64,000 nt of DNA from Rubellimicrobium thermophilum DSM 16684 (GCF_000442315.1 NZ_KE557320.1:769606-833605); one strand, 5' to 3'. Numbered from the stretch's first letter, positions 17,968 through 28,371 are shown. The notes: generated by a model not told the origin, from the letters alone. Numbers and translations are program-made.

Positions 17968-19232
17968 GCCGTCACCCTCTCGATATCCGCGCCCACGGCG
18001 CGCAACTTCTCCTCGACATGCTCATAGCCGCGGTCCAGGTGATAGACCCGGCTCACAACCGTTTCCCCCTCTGCCGCAAGTCCTGCGAGAATCAGCGAAA
18101 CCGAGGCGCGCAGATCGGTAGCCATCACGGGGGCGCCGCGGAGCCTCTCGACCCCCGTCACGCGGGCGGTTCCGCCATGCACCTCGATGCGCGCGCCCAT
18201 CCGCATGAGCTCGGGGGCATGCATGAAGCGGTTCTCGAAGATGCGCTCCTCGAGGATGCTGACCCCATCGGCCGTGCAGAGCATGGCCATCATCTGCGCC
18301 TGCAGATCGGTCGGAAAGCCGGGGAAGGGTTCGGTGACGACATCCACCGCGCGCGGGCGCTGTCCGTTCGCGCGGCGCGTGCGGATGCCCTTCTCGGTCT
18401 CCTCGACCTCGATTCCGGCGGCCTGAAGCTTTTCTGCGAAGGCCCCGACCAGATCGATCCGGCCGCCCAGACATTCCACCTCGCCCCCGGTCAGCGCGGG
18501 CGCCAGCATGTAGGTGCCCAGCTCGATCCGGTCCACGACGACGGAATGGGTCGCCCCGCCGAGCCGGTCCACTCCCTCGACCGTGATGGTGGAGGTTCCC
18601 GCCCCCTCGATCCGCGCCCCCATGCGCGACAGGCACAGGGCCAGATCCACGATCTCCGGCTCGCGCGCGGCGTTCTCGATGACGGTGGTCCCCTTGGCGA
18701 GCGTTGCGGCCATCAGCAGGTTCTCGGTCGCGCCCACACTGGCAAAGCGCAGCGGCACGCGCGTTCCGCGAAGCCCCCTTGGCGCCTTCGCATGCAGGTA
18801 TCCGTCGCGCAGATCGATCTCTGCGCCCAGTGCGGTCAGCGCATCGATATGGATGTCCATGGGTCGCGCCCCGATCGCACAACCGCCAGGCAGCGAGACG
18901 ACGGCATGTCCCTCCCGCGCCAGAAGGGGACCGAGAACGAGATTGGAGGCCCGCATCTTGCGCACGATGTCATAGTCCGCCCGCGTCGATGTCAGCCCGT
19001 GCGAGGACAGGGCCAGCACCTTGCCCCCGGCCAGGGACGAGACCTCGACGCCGAGGGATTGCAGCAGCTGCGTCATCGTCCTGATATCCGACAGCCGCGG
19101 GGCGTTGGTCAGCGTCAGCGGCTCCTCGCTCAGCAGCGTCGCCGGCATCAGCGCGAGGCAGGCATTCTTGGCTCCGGCTATGGGAATCTGACCCTTCAGC
19201 TCGGCGCCGCCGCGGATGCGGATCGAATCCAT
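17964..19232 (-). CDS. murA: UDP-N-acetylglucosamine 1-carboxyvinyltransferase
   Basis: MurA makes the first committed step of peptidoglycan synthesis by transferring enolpyruvate from PEP to UDP-GlcNAc, and is the fosfomycin target. The 422-residue protein is full length. It has [15 protein letters not shown] (residues 17-31), the active-site loop [14 protein letters not shown] with catalytic C118 (fosfomycin-sensitive type), and [17 protein letters not shown]. The start is the ATG at 19232. It is the first large gene of the leftward block and is coupled to DUF2948. Confidence 0.98.
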   Translation of the reverse strand: MDSIRIRGGAELKGQIPIAGAKNACLALMPATLLSEEPLTLTNAPRLSDIRTMTQLLQSLGVEVSSLAGGKVLALSSHGLTSTRADYDIVRKMRASNLVLGPLLAREGHAVVSLPGGCAIGARPMDIHIDALTALGAEIDLRDGYLHAKAPRGLRGTRVPLRFASVGATENLLMAATLAKGTTVIENAAREPEIVDLALCLSRMGARIEGAGTSTITVEGVDRLGGATHSVVVDRIELGTYMLAPALTGGEVECLGGRIDLVGAFAEKLQAAGIEVEETEKGIRTRRANGQRPRAVDVVTEPFPGFPTDLQAQMMAMLCTADGVSILEERIFENRFMHAPELMRMGARIEVHGGTARVTGVERLRGAPVMATDLRASVSLILAGLAAEGETVVSRVYHLDRGYEHVEEKLRAVGADIERVTA

Positions 19233-19235
19233 CGC

Positions 19236-19439
19236 TCAGTTCCCTCTGTCAGCGGCCCAACCCGTGCCGACTGCCTTCCTGTCCGTCCCCTCGTCCGTGC
19301 CGTCCTCCGAGGCCGGCTCGTGGGTCTGCTCGCGCGCGGAGGCCTTGCGGCGCGCGATATTGGCCTTCAGCGCAGCCTTCAGCCGCGCCTCGCGCGTCAT
19401 GCCGTTCCGGTTCCCGCTGCCTTGCCGCTTGCCCGTCAT
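19236..19439 (-). CDS. Small basic protein of unknown function
   Basis: The 67-residue predicted protein ends three bases before murA and may be translated with it. It is rich in K/R/A in its first half (TREARLKAALKANIARRKASAR) and acidic later, with no signal peptide or membrane helix. Similar short basic ORFs upstream of murA occur in related genomes as far as I recall, which mildly supports a real gene. No function can be assigned. Confidence 0.6.
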   Translation of the reverse strand: MTGKRQGSGNRNGMTREARLKAALKANIARRKASAREQTHEPASEDGTDEGTDRKAVGTGWAADRGN

Positions 19440-19557
19440 CCCCGCCCTCTTAGTGCGCGTCCCCGCCTGCGTCCAGCAGCTGCCCGGCCCTACCGGAGCC
19501 CCGCCTGTCGAATCCCCCTTGCGCCCGCCGCGATCCCGGTTAGAACCCGCGCCCGAC

Positions 19558-19632
<75 letters not shown>

Positions 19633-19797
19633 TCTGGCACGGTTCCCGTCCCCCTGCTCCTCCACCCCGGCCGCCGGTCTCGCCTGCCTCCTGCGGCCGT
19701 CTTCGGGCGGGGAAAACCCGCGTCTCCGGCCGGGTCGCCGCCGCCCGTGCAGCCGGACTTGACGCCGCCTGCCCCGCGCCGTAACTGAAACTTCGTC

Positions 19798-19817
19798 ATT
19801 TCCAGTAATATGGAAAT
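19798..19817. promoter_or_regulatory. Inverted repeat upstream of the arsenite pump, ArsR-type operator candidate
   Basis: ATTTCCA (19798-19804) and TGGAAAT (19811-19817) form a perfect 7-bp inverted repeat with a 6-base spacer in an unusually AT-rich patch, 38 bases before the pump start. Size and position suit an ArsR/SmtB-type repressor site. No arsR gene is nearby. Confidence 0.5.
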
Positions 19818-19855
19818 ATTGACGCGGCCCCCGGCCGGCACCCGAGGAGACGATC

Positions 19856-20917
19856 ATGACGGACAGCGCTGTCGATCCCGGCGGGCTGGGTGTGTTCGAA
19901 CGCTGGCTGTCGCTCTGGGTGGCCGGAGCCATCGGGGCCGGCCTTGTCCTGGGCATGGTGGCGCCCGGCCTTGTGGCGGCGCTTGCCGGAATGGAGCTGG
20001 CCTCGGTCAATCTGCCGGTTGCCGTGCTGATCTGGGCCATGATCTATCCGATGATGGTCGGCGTGGATTTTGGCGCAGTGCGTCGCGTCCGCGACGAACC
20101 GCGGGGCCTGCTGCTCACGCTGGTGATCAACTGGCTGATCAAGCCCTTCACCATGGCGGCGCTGGCGATCCTCTTCTTCGAGCATCTCTTTGTCGGCCTG
20201 ATCACGCCCGAAGATGCCCGCGCCTATGTCGCCGGCGCGATCCTTCTGGGTGCCGCACCCTGCACGGCGATGGTCTTCGTCTGGTCGAACCTGACCCGCG
20301 GGGATCCGACCTATACCCTCGTGCAGGTGGGTGTGAACGACATCATCATGATCTTCGCCTTTGCGCCGATTGTCGCACTTCTGCTGGGCGTGACCGGCAT
20401 CGTCGTGCCATGGGGCACGCTGCTCCTGTCCGTGCTGCTCTACATCGTCCTTCCGCTCGGCGTCGGTGTCCTGACCCGCCACCGGATCGAGGCCCGCGGC
20501 GGCGCGGCGGCCGTCGAGGCCTTCCGGAACCGGATCAAGCCCTTCGCCATGGCGGCGCTGCTGCTCACGGTGATGCTGCTGTTCGGCTTTCAGGCCCGGA
20601 CGATCCTCGCCGATCCCGTCGTGATCCTGCTCATCGCCATCCCGCTGCTGGTCCAGACCTATGGCATCTTCGCGCTGGCCTATGGCGCCGCACGAATCCT
20701 GCGCGTGCCCTTCGACATCGCCGCCCCCTGCGCGATGATCGGCACATCGAACTTCTTCGAACTGGCAGTGGCAGTGGCGATCGGCCTGTTCGGTCTGGGT
20801 TCGGGAGCAGCACTGGCCACGGTCGTGGGCGTCCTGGTCGAGGTGCCGGTGATGCTCTCGCTCGTGGCCTTCGCCAACCGCACCCGCCACTGGTTCCCGG
20901 CTGCCCGCTGCCGCTGA
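19856..20917 (+). CDS. acr3: ACR3-family arsenite efflux transporter
   Basis: This 353-residue inner-membrane protein has about ten hydrophobic segments and matches the ACR3 (arsenical resistance-3) arsenite permease family in the BART superfamily. It carries the conserved cysteine segment [12 protein letters not shown] (C136), the [15 protein letters not shown] helix and [17 protein letters not shown] near the end, which are Acr3 hallmarks. It exports As(III), possibly also Sb(III), using the proton gradient. There is no arsR or arsC beside it. A perfect inverted repeat lies upstream. The next gene is convergent. Confidence 0.92.
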   Translation: MTDSAVDPGGLGVFERWLSLWVAGAIGAGLVLGMVAPGLVAALAGMELASVNLPVAVLIWAMIYPMMVGVDFGAVRRVRDEPRGLLLTLVINWLIKPFTMAALAILFFEHLFVGLITPEDARAYVAGAILLGAAPCTAMVFVWSNLTRGDPTYTLVQVGVNDIIMIFAFAPIVALLLGVTGIVVPWGTLLLSVLLYIVLPLGVGVLTRHRIEARGGAAAVEAFRNRIKPFAMAALLLTVMLLFGFQARTILADPVVILLIAIPLLVQTYGIFALAYGAARILRVPFDIAAPCAMIGTSNFFELAVAVAIGLFGLGSGAALATVVGVLVEVPVMLSLVAFANRTRHWFPAARCR

Positions 20918-20977
20918 GACCGTTGCCGGGCAGAAGGGTCGCGCCCTGCCGGTGCCCACCTTGACCGATGGCGAGGC

Positions 20978-21268
20978 TCAGGCCGCGACGCGCAGACAGA
21001 GGGGCACATAGACCCCTTCGTCCACCATCTCCTCGAGCCAGCGGTCGAAGTCGAATCCCGGCACGCGGGCGCGAAGGAAGAACTGCCGGGCATCGTCGGG
21101 GCTGATCGTCCCGCAATCCATTGCCTCGACGACACGGGCCAAGGCGTCGGCCATGGCCTCCCGTTCGCGCGGTCCACGGCCGTCGCCATGGACGGCCAGA
21201 AGGCGATCCTTCAGATCCTCGATATGCGCTTTGCTGCGCGGGTTGTGGAGTTGCAGCCGCTCGATCAT
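20978..21268 (-). CDS. Hypothetical protein, 96 residues
   Basis: The predicted protein (MIERLQLHNPRSKAHIEDL...) is soluble, charged and mostly helical, with no signal peptide or recognisable catalytic motif. Its C-terminus (FDFDRWLEEMVDEGVYVPL) is hydrophobic-acidic. I do not recognise the family. Codon use and GC bias look coding, it has no overlap with a better candidate, and it sits alone between the convergent arsenite pump and the corA remnant. It could be a lineage-specific gene. Confidence 0.55.
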   Translation of the reverse strand: MIERLQLHNPRSKAHIEDLKDRLLAVHGDGRGPREREAMADALARVVEAMDCGTISPDDARQFFLRARVPGFDFDRWLEEMVDEGVYVPLCLRVAA

Positions 21269-21400
21269 CAGCCCCTCCCCGCTGGTGATCGCCCCTCTTG
21301 CGATCAGGCTCGAATATAGGACCAGAAGGGGAATCGGACAATGGAAAGGATGACGCAGCGTCCGCCTGTGGGACCCGCCCCCCCTGTCAGGGGCGGTGCA

Positions 21401-22278
21401 TCACAGCCTGCCGCGCCACCGGAACCAGGCCCAGGATGCTGCGGCCGACAGCACCATCAGCCCCAGCAAGAGGGGATCGCTGAACCGCCATCCCAGCTCT
21501 GGCATGACATCGAAGTTCATTTCGTGGATCGTGCCGATCAGCGTCGGCGGCAGGAACAGCACCGCCACGACCGAAACGATCCGCCCGGCCAGGAAATCCG
21601 CATGCACCTCGCGCGCCTGGATGTCGCGCAGCAGAGACTTGACAGGGGCCCGAAGCCCGTTGCCGTGCTCGCGCTCGGCGGTCCATACGCTCCAGACCGA
21701 CAGCATCCGTTCCAGGGTCAGCAGGCCCAGCCGGACGCGCCCGAGCCGTTCGCCGATCTGTCCGGTGCTGCACAGGGCCTCGCCCAGGATGTCGGACCCG
21801 GGCGAGTCGGGAGAGCTGGCATGGATGGCCCCATGCTTCCGTCGATCTTGCGGCCCGCGCCTTCCCGATGATCGGCAAGGCATGCCACGATCTCTGCGAC
21901 AAGTCCCAGGAACAGCCGGGGCGGCGTATCGCATCCTGTTGAGGAGCGCTCGGCAGGGGTCGGACAGGTCTCGAAGGGACGCGTGTCGAAGGGACGCGGT
22001 GCAGGGTGGCGGACGGAGATGGCCGCTCAGGCATCAGATGAAGGTGACAGGGCCTGCCTTCTGCTGTTCCGCGTCCTTGTGGCCGGGAAGGACCACGGTG
22101 ATGAAATCTGCCGCCGGCTCGCGAGAGAGCCGGTCGGAGTCTCGATCTCCTCCATCTCGTCAAGCCTGGGCAGATCCACCCATACCGCGGCGCGAAGCGG
22201 AACCTCCGGGGCATTGAGACACAGACGCCCGTCATGCAGCGAATAGGGTCGAACAGGGTCCTCCCCCTTCTGAGGCAA
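21401..22278 (-). pseudogene. corA: Decayed CorA-type Mg2+/Co2+ transporter gene
   Basis: Pieces of one CorA protein lie in different frames. The start reads YSLHDGRL, then AVWVDL, with the following N-terminal segment missing before DEMEEIE. Next come ITVVLPGHKDAEQQKAGPVTFI, then PFDTRPFETCP (duplicated), LFLGLVAEIVACLADH, and in a third frame LGEALCSTGQIGERLGRVRL, then LLTLERML and FLAGRI. About 23 residues of the first membrane helix are then missing before SVVAVLFLPPTLIGTIHEMNF. The invariant GMN selectivity motif is EMN. Several shifts, in-frame losses and the motif change point to true decay rather than a single sequencing slip. The second helix (LLLGLMVLSAAASWAWF) remains. Confidence 0.8.
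21971..21998. repeat. 13-bp direct repeat (15-bp period) inside the corA remnant
   Basis: TCGAAGGGACGCG occurs at 21971-21983 and again at 21986-21998, two bases apart. In the ancestral corA frame this duplicates the PF(D/E)T block, so it is an in-frame 15-base duplication acquired by slippage. Confidence 0.8.
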
Positions 22279-22298
22279 TTGTCAGGGGTCTGAACCGC

Positions 22299-24191
22299 TC
22301 AGCCGCTCCAGCTCCAGGGCCGGGTATAGGCGCCCAGTGCGCGCTGCACATCGTCGTCCGAGACCGTCCCCGTGCGCCGCAGATGCGCTACCAGGCCCAG
22401 CTTGCGGTCCTCGACCACCTCGGCCACCTCGGCCGCCACATCCGCCGCGGCCAGCGCCTCGTTGTAGACGCGCCGGATGGCAAGCTTGCGCAGATCGGGC
22501 TTGAAGATCTTGCCCACGGCCGTCTTGGGCAGTTCGGGCAGGATCTCGACATGCCGGGGATGGGCTGCGCGCTCCTGGACATGCGTCCGCGCATGGGCGA
22601 TCAGTTCCTCGGGGGTGACAGAGGCGCCCTGCACCAGTTCCACATAGACGCAGGGCACCTCGCCGGCATGGGCGTCGGGCTGGCCGATCGCACCGGCCAT
22701 CGCCACCGCGGGATGCTTCAGCATCGCTTCCTCGATCATGGCCGGGTCGATGTTGTGGCCGCCGCGGATGATGATGTCCTTGGCCCGCCCGGTGATCCAC
22801 AGATAGCCATCGGCATCCCTGCGGCCCAGGTCTCCGGTGCGCAGCCAGGCGGGCTGTCCGTCCTCGCCGGGATAGAACAGCTCGCGGTTCCTTTCGGCGT
22901 CGGTATAGACATGGCCGCCCCAGACGCCGGGGCTCGAGACGCAGATCTCGCCCACCTCGTCGGGACCGCAGTCCCTCTGCGTGGCGGGGTCGATGATGCG
23001 CAGCTTCGTGTAGGGGAAGGGCAGCCCGACCGAGCCGATCTTGCGCTGGCCGTCAGGCGGATTGACGGAGACGAGGCAGGTCGCCTCCGTCAGGCCGTAG
23101 CCCTCGATGATCCGCAGGCCCGCGGCCTTCTCGAAGCGGTTGAACAGCTCCACCGGCAGCGGCGCCGAGCCCGAGAAGGCGAGCTGGAGCGAGGAGATGT
23201 CGGCATTGACGGGGCGCTGCATGAGAGCGCTGATGGCGGTCGGCACGGTGATGACGAAGGTTACCCTGTGCCGTTCCACCAGCTTCCAGAAATTGTCCAT
23301 CACCCCTTCGCCGCGATAGCCCTGCGGTGTGGGGAACAGGATCTGCGCCCCGGAGGCGAGCGAGGCCCCCATGCACACCACGGCGGCAAAGACGTGGAAC
23401 ATCGGCAGGGGGCAGATCATCGTGTCCTTCTCGGTGAAGAGAAGCCGCTGCCCGAGCCAGCCATTGTAGATCAGCCCCCGGTAGCGGTGCTGGGCAAGCT
23501 TGGGCAGCCCCGTCGTTCCCCCGGTGTGGAAATAGGCGGCCACCCGGTCTGCCCCCGTGTCGGCAAAGGACAGCGAGCGCGGCTGGCGCGCGATCTCCCT
23601 GTGGAAGTCGAGCACACGCGCCTTGTGCCTCACGGGGGTCTTCGGGCGGATCAGCGGCACGATCAGCTTCTTGACGCCCGTGAGGTAGCGCAGCAGATCG
23701 ACCTCCAGGACGGCCTGCACATCGGGGGCCTGCGCAACGGCCTCGGCCGCCTTGCGGGCGACATCGGTGCGGGGAAAGGCCTTCAGCGTCACCAGCACCT
23801 TGGCCTTCGTCTCGCGCAGGATGCCGGCGATCTGCCCGGCCTCGAGCAGCGGGTTGATCGGGTTGACGATGCCGGCCACCTGTCCGCCGAGATAGGTCAG
23901 CACGACCTCCGTGCAGTTGGGCAGCAGATAGGCGACGGTGTCGCTCTCGCCCACGCCCAGGCTGCGGAACAGATTGGCGGTCTGGGCGACGCGGCCCTGC
24001 AGCTCGGCCCAGCTCAGCGTCTCGGCCGGCGCCTTGGGGTCCGCGAACATCTGGAAGGTCACGGCCGGGCGGTCCGGCACGCGTTCCGCCGTGCGCGAGA
24101 GCATCTCCCATGTGGTGCGGGGCAGATCGCGCGAATCCCAGGGGCCCTCGGCCTCAATGGCGGCGGCATCCTCCAGCCCGGAAAAGGCCAT
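22299..24191 (-). CDS. Acyl-CoA synthetase (AMP-binding family)
   Basis: The 630-residue enzyme activates a carboxylic acid, probably a fatty acid, to acyl-AMP and then acyl-CoA. The AMP-binding P-loop YFHTGGTTGLPK, the EGYGLTEATCLVSVN adenine motif, WLRTGDLGRRDADGYLWITGRAKDIIIRGG (hinge and core A8) and the catalytic lysine context LPKTAVGKIFKPDLR are all present. It lacks a signal peptide, so it is cytoplasmic or membrane-associated. It is longer than most FadD (about 560) because of an extended N-terminus and tail. Substrate length cannot be judged. It precedes the corA remnant and follows an ABC exporter, 92 bases apart. Confidence 0.9.
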   Translation of the reverse strand: MAFSGLEDAAAIEAEGPWDSRDLPRTTWEMLSRTAERVPDRPAVTFQMFADPKAPAETLSWAELQGRVAQTANLFRSLGVGESDTVAYLLPNCTEVVLTYLGGQVAGIVNPINPLLEAGQIAGILRETKAKVLVTLKAFPRTDVARKAAEAVAQAPDVQAVLEVDLLRYLTGVKKLIVPLIRPKTPVRHKARVLDFHREIARQPRSLSFADTGADRVAAYFHTGGTTGLPKLAQHRYRGLIYNGWLGQRLLFTEKDTMICPLPMFHVFAAVVCMGASLASGAQILFPTPQGYRGEGVMDNFWKLVERHRVTFVITVPTAISALMQRPVNADISSLQLAFSGSAPLPVELFNRFEKAAGLRIIEGYGLTEATCLVSVNPPDGQRKIGSVGLPFPYTKLRIIDPATQRDCGPDEVGEICVSSPGVWGGHVYTDAERNRELFYPGEDGQPAWLRTGDLGRRDADGYLWITGRAKDIIIRGGHNIDPAMIEEAMLKHPAVAMAGAIGQPDAHAGEVPCVYVELVQGASVTPEELIAHARTHVQERAAHPRHVEILPELPKTAVGKIFKPDLRKLAIRRVYNEALAAADVAAEVAEVVEDRKLGLVAHLRRTGTVSDDDVQRALGAYTRPWSWSG

Positions 24192-24283
24192 CTCTCTTCC
24201 TCCCTGATGCAGTCGCCCCGTTGCCGGGCGTTCCGATCACGAGAATGGGAATCGTCGGCCCTCTGCGCAAGCGCGCCGCCGCG

Positions 24284-26089
24284 TCACTCTGCCGCCGTGG
24301 CCGTCATGCCCTCCGCGAACTGAAGCCGCGCGAGCCGCGCATAAAGGCCCCCTTCGGCCACCAGCGTTTCATGAGTGCCCTCGGCCACGACGCGCCCCTG
24401 ATCCAGCACGATGATGCGGTCGGCCCGCTTCACGGTGGCCAGGCGATGGGCGATGATGATCATCGTCCGCGTGCCGGAGAGACTCTCGACGGCGTCCTGC
24501 ACCGCCCGTTCGCTTTCGGCATCGAGGGCGCTCGTCGCCTCGTCGAGCAGCAGCAGCGGGGCATCGCGCAGGATCGCACGGGCAATGGCGATGCGCTGCT
24601 TCTGCCCGCCCGAAAGCATCACCCCCCGTTCGCCGAGGAAGGAGTCATAGCCATCGGGCAGCCGCATGAGAAAGTCATGAGCGGCGGCGGCACGGGCGGC
24701 GGCCTCGACCTCGGCATCGGTGGCATCGGGGCGGCCGAAGAGGATGTTGGCGCGGGCGGTATCGGCGAAGATCACGGGATCCTGCGGAACCAGGGCGATC
24801 TGGCGGCGCAGGGCCTCCCGGCTCATCTGGCGCAGGTCCACGCCACCGATCGTCACCCGTCCCTCCTGCGGATCGCGGAAGCGCAGCAGAAGCTGCATTA
24901 CTGTCGTCTTGCCCCCGCCCGAAGGGCCGACCAGGGCAACCGTCTCGCCCGGACGCACCGTCAGATCCACCCGTTCGAGCGCGTTGCGATCCGGCCGTGT
25001 GGGATAGCGAAAGGTCACGCCCTCGAAGCGGATCTCCGAGGCCGCCAGCGAGGGCACTGGCAGGGGCTGCGGGGGATCCGTCACCGTATCGGTCAGGCCA
25101 AGCAGCTCCACCAGGCGCTCGGTCGCCCCGGCGGCACGCTGCACCTCGCCCCAGATTTCGGTCAGCGCTCCCGCAGCACCGGCGACGAGGATCGCATAAA
25201 TGACGAACTGCACGAGCTGACCGATGGTCATGCGGTCGGCCGCCACATCGCGCGCCCCGACCCACAGAACCCCTACCACTCCGGCAAAGACCAGGAAGAT
25301 GACGATGGCCGTCATCACCGCGCGCACCGTGATGCGGGCCAGCGCGGCCTCGAAGCTGCGCTCCGTCAGATCGGCAAAGCGCCTGCGAACCGACCCTTCG
25401 GCGGTGAAGGCCTGCACGGTCTGGGCGGCCAGAAGCGTCTCGGACGCGGCACCGGAGGAGGCGGCGATCCAGTCCTGATTCTCGCGCGAGAGGCGGCGCA
25501 GCCGTCGTCCCAGCAGCATGACCGGCACGATCGCCGCCGGAACGATCAGCAGCACCAGCCCCGTGAGCTTGGCCGATGTCACGAGAAGCATCGTCATGCC
25601 CCCCGCGAAGATCAGCGCATTGCGCAGGGCCAGCGACACGGAAGAGCCGATCACCGACAGGATGAGCGTCGTGTCCGTGGTGATGCGCGAGAGAATCTCG
25701 CCCGTCATCAGCCGTTCGTGAAGCTCGGGGCTGAGGCCAATGACACGGTCATGGACGGCCTTGCGGATATCCGCAACGACCCTCTCCCCCAGCCGCGTGA
25801 CGAGATAGTAGCGCAACGCCGTCCCCAGCGCGAGAAGCGCGACGATGCCAAGGGCGGCGGCAAAATACTGGTCCAGAAGATGGGTCGCGCCGCCGAATTC
25901 GTCCACCACCCGCCGCACGGCCAGCGGCAACACGAGCGAGACCCCCGCCGTGATTACAAGGGCGATCAGGGCCAGCACGGCCATGCCCCGATAGGGCCGC
26001 AGGAAGGGCCACAGCGCCCCCAGCGCCGCCACCCGGCGCGAGAGGGGGCGGTCGCTGCTGGCGTCGTTCGGGCGCGGGGCACGGGCCAT
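24284..26089 (-). CDS. ABC exporter, fused permease and ATPase (MsbA/lipid-multidrug type)
   Basis: From the ATG at 26089 the protein is 601 residues: an N-terminal six-helix ABC transmembrane domain (about residues 25-310) and a C-terminal ATPase. Walker A is GPSGGGKTTVMQLL, the Q-loop is VPQDPVIFADT, the signature is MLSGGQKQRIAIARAIL, Walker B is PLLLLDEATSALDAES and the H-loop is IIIAHRLATV. It should act as a homodimer. ABC transporters of this ABCB-like type export lipids or hydrophobic compounds; the substrate is not evident. The in-frame ATG at 26197 would add 36 residues of low-complexity text. Confidence 0.92.
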   Translation of the reverse strand: MARAPRPNDASSDRPLSRRVAALGALWPFLRPYRGMAVLALIALVITAGVSLVLPLAVRRVVDEFGGATHLLDQYFAAALGIVALLALGTALRYYLVTRLGERVVADIRKAVHDRVIGLSPELHERLMTGEILSRITTDTTLILSVIGSSVSLALRNALIFAGGMTMLLVTSAKLTGLVLLIVPAAIVPVMLLGRRLRRLSRENQDWIAASSGAASETLLAAQTVQAFTAEGSVRRRFADLTERSFEAALARITVRAVMTAIVIFLVFAGVVGVLWVGARDVAADRMTIGQLVQFVIYAILVAGAAGALTEIWGEVQRAAGATERLVELLGLTDTVTDPPQPLPVPSLAASEIRFEGVTFRYPTRPDRNALERVDLTVRPGETVALVGPSGGGKTTVMQLLLRFRDPQEGRVTIGGVDLRQMSREALRRQIALVPQDPVIFADTARANILFGRPDATDAEVEAAARAAAAHDFLMRLPDGYDSFLGERGVMLSGGQKQRIAIARAILRDAPLLLLDEATSALDAESERAVQDAVESLSGTRTMIIIAHRLATVKRADRIIVLDQGRVVAEGTHETLVAEGGLYARLARLQFAEGMTATAAE

Positions 26090-26218
26090 GCGGAGGGCCT
26101 TTCTGTGGATCGCGACCGCAGATAGCGGGGCGCCTGCGGGGCGGCAACCGGACGCAATGCCGCGCTGCCCGCCTGCAGGCCCCGGGTTCTCCGGCACGAT
26201 CCGCCCGGGCGCCTCCTC

Positions 26219-27351
26219 TCACCCCCCCGGAAGGAGGGGCAGGGGCACCGTCGTCTCGCTCCGGCCGTCCGAAAAGGTCACATCCACCGTCTCGCCCACC
26301 CCATGGGCATCAAGCGCAGCCAGCAGGTCATCGAGCGTGGCGACCGGCTCTCCCTCGACAGCGATCACGACATGGCCGGGACGGATGCGCCCGTCGGCGG
26401 TCAGCGTCGCGCCCCTGATCCCGGCCTGGGCCGCGGGGGATCCGTCGGGGACGTCGAGGACCAGCGCCCCGCGCAGCCCCTGCCGGTTGACGGCCGCGTT
26501 GATCCGGGCATCGAAGAGCAGGCCCAGCGTGGGCGGCACATAGCGCCCGCTGCGGATCAGTTCGGGAACCACGCGGCGACCGTCGCGGCAGGGATGGCAA
26601 AGCCGATCCCGGCACTGCCTCCCGATGGCGAATAGATCGCCGTGTTGACTCCGATCACCCGCCCTGCCCCATCGAGCAGCGGTCCGCCCGAATTGCCGGG
26701 GTTGATCGCCGCATCGGTCTGGATCAGCCCCCGGATGGGCACACCGTCCCGCCCGGGCAGCTCCCGCTCCAGGGCGGAGACGATCCCCGTGGTCAGCGTC
26801 CAGTCGAGCCCGAAGGGATTCCCGATCGCCAGCACGCGCGACCCGACTTCCGGCGGCTTGGGCGGGGCGAGCGTCAGCGGCGCGGGCAGATCCTCGCCTT
26901 CGATCCGCAGCACGGCCAGGTCATGGCGGGGATCGGCGCCGACCAGACGGGCATCGAAGCTGCGCCCGTCGGCCAGGGTGACAAGGGCTGCGCTGGCCCC
27001 GGCGATGACATGGGCATTTGTCACCACATGCCCCGAGCCGTCCCAGATCCAGCCGGATCCGGACCCCAGCGGAACCTCTCCCGCGGCCCGTCCGAACAGG
27101 TCGCGCCGCGTGCGCGTGGTAGAGATGGCCACCACGCTGTCGCGGGCGGCACGGAACAGCGCGATGGTGGCGGCCTCCTCCGATCCGGCGGGGGCAACCG
27201 TCACCATGACCGGCGGCACAGCGACGGCGTCCGGAGCGGTCTGGGGCCCAGGGGCCGGCCCGCGCCACAGCCCCGCCAGTCCCAGGCCGAGCCCGATGCC
27301 CAGGCCCAGAGCCAGGGCAATCAGGACCGCCATCGCCAGTCTTCGGATCAC
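26219..27351 (-). pseudogene. DegP/HtrA-like trypsin-fold protease with PDZ domain, split by a one-base deletion
   Basis: An uncleaved N-terminal anchor (AMAVLIALALGLGIGLGLGLAGLW) suggests a membrane-tethered periplasmic protease. The serine protease triad is clear: TNAHVI (His), HDLAVLRIEG (Asp) and INPGNSGGPLLD (Ser). The frame ends early at AWFPN. Adding one base in GTCGCCGCG near 26568 continues as RVVPELIRSG and YVPPTLGLLF into a PDZ domain (LVLDVPDGSPAAQAGIRG) ending at 26219. The span (3x377+2) fits one missing base. I favour a GTG start at 27351, preceded by GGAGGCAAG; an ATG lies at 27375. Confidence 0.85.
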
Positions 27352-27482
27352 CTTGCCTCCGCTATCCGATAGCATGCGCCGATTCGTGACTGGATCCCCG
27401 CTTGACCCGATCCATCTTCGGCATGCCAACCTAGACCTGTTTTCTGCCGCCACAAGGCGGCCTGTCATGGGAGACCGTATCC

Positions 27483-28280
27483 TTGCGCCGACTTGCCATC
27501 GCTCTTGCCGCTGCCTTGCTGCCGGCTGCCGCCCTTGCCCAGTCCTGCGGCAACGATGCCTCCGGCTTCGAGGCCTGGAAACAACAGTTTGCCCAGATCG
27601 CCATCCAGAACGGCGTCGGTCAGCGCGGTCTCGAGGCCCTTGCCGCCGCCTCCTATTCGGAGGCCACGATCCGCCTTGATCGCGCCGTGCAGCGCGAACA
27701 GCGCAGCTTCGAGGAGATCTGGCGCGTCCGCGGCGGGGACCAGCTCGCCCGTCAGGGGCGCGAACGCTATGCCGCCAACCGCGCTTTCTTCGATGCCCTC
27801 GAACAGGCCTACGGGATCCCCGGCCCCTATCTGGTCGCTCTCCATGGCTGGGAGACGAATTTCGGAGCCGATCTGCGCACGGTTCGCATTCCTGTCGTCT
27901 CGGCGATCCTGACCGTCGCCTATGACTGCCGCCGCCCCGAGCTCTTCATCCCCCATGCCATCGGCGCGCTCCAGCTCGTGGATCGCGGGATGCTCTCGAT
28001 CACCGATCTGGGCGCCGGCCATGGCGAGATGGGGCACACCCAGTTCCTGCCCGGCAATGTGGTGCGCTATGGCGTCGACGGCAATGGCGATGGCCGGATC
28101 GACATGAACGACTGGCAGGATGCGCTGGCCTCCACCGCAAACATGATCGCCCGTCAGGGCTGGCAGCGCGGCGCCGGCTACGGGCCGGGCGAACCGAACT
28201 TCGATGTCATGTATCACTGGAACCGCGGCACCAATTACCGCACCGCCGTGGCCCGTCTGGCCGACATGATCCGGGGCTGA
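27483..28280 (+). CDS. Lytic murein transglycosylase (MltB/SLT_2 family)
   Basis: This 265-residue secreted enzyme cleaves peptidoglycan glycan strands non-hydrolytically. It starts at a TTG (27483), with GGGAGA a few bases upstream, and has a signal peptide (MRRLAIALAAALLPAAALAQ). The catalytic glutamate is in LHGWETNFG (about residue 124). GHGEMGHTQFLPGNVVRYGVDG and an EF-hand-like loop DGNGDGRIDMND follow, as in calcium-binding MltB/Slt35. No lipobox is seen, so it is probably free in the periplasm. It is divergent from the protease gene. Confidence 0.92.
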   Translation: MRRLAIALAAALLPAAALAQSCGNDASGFEAWKQQFAQIAIQNGVGQRGLEALAAASYSEATIRLDRAVQREQRSFEEIWRVRGGDQLARQGRERYAANRAFFDALEQAYGIPGPYLVALHGWETNFGADLRTVRIPVVSAILTVAYDCRRPELFIPHAIGALQLVDRGMLSITDLGAGHGEMGHTQFLPGNVVRYGVDGNGDGRIDMNDWQDALASTANMIARQGWQRGAGYGPGEPNFDVMYHWNRGTNYRTAVARLADMIRG

Positions 28281-28371
28281 ACCGGGCCTGCCGGCCGGGG
28301 GCGGGCCTCCGCCGCCGCCCCCCCCGCAAGGGACAGAGCCGGCCGCGACCCCCGCAACGGCAGGACTGCGC

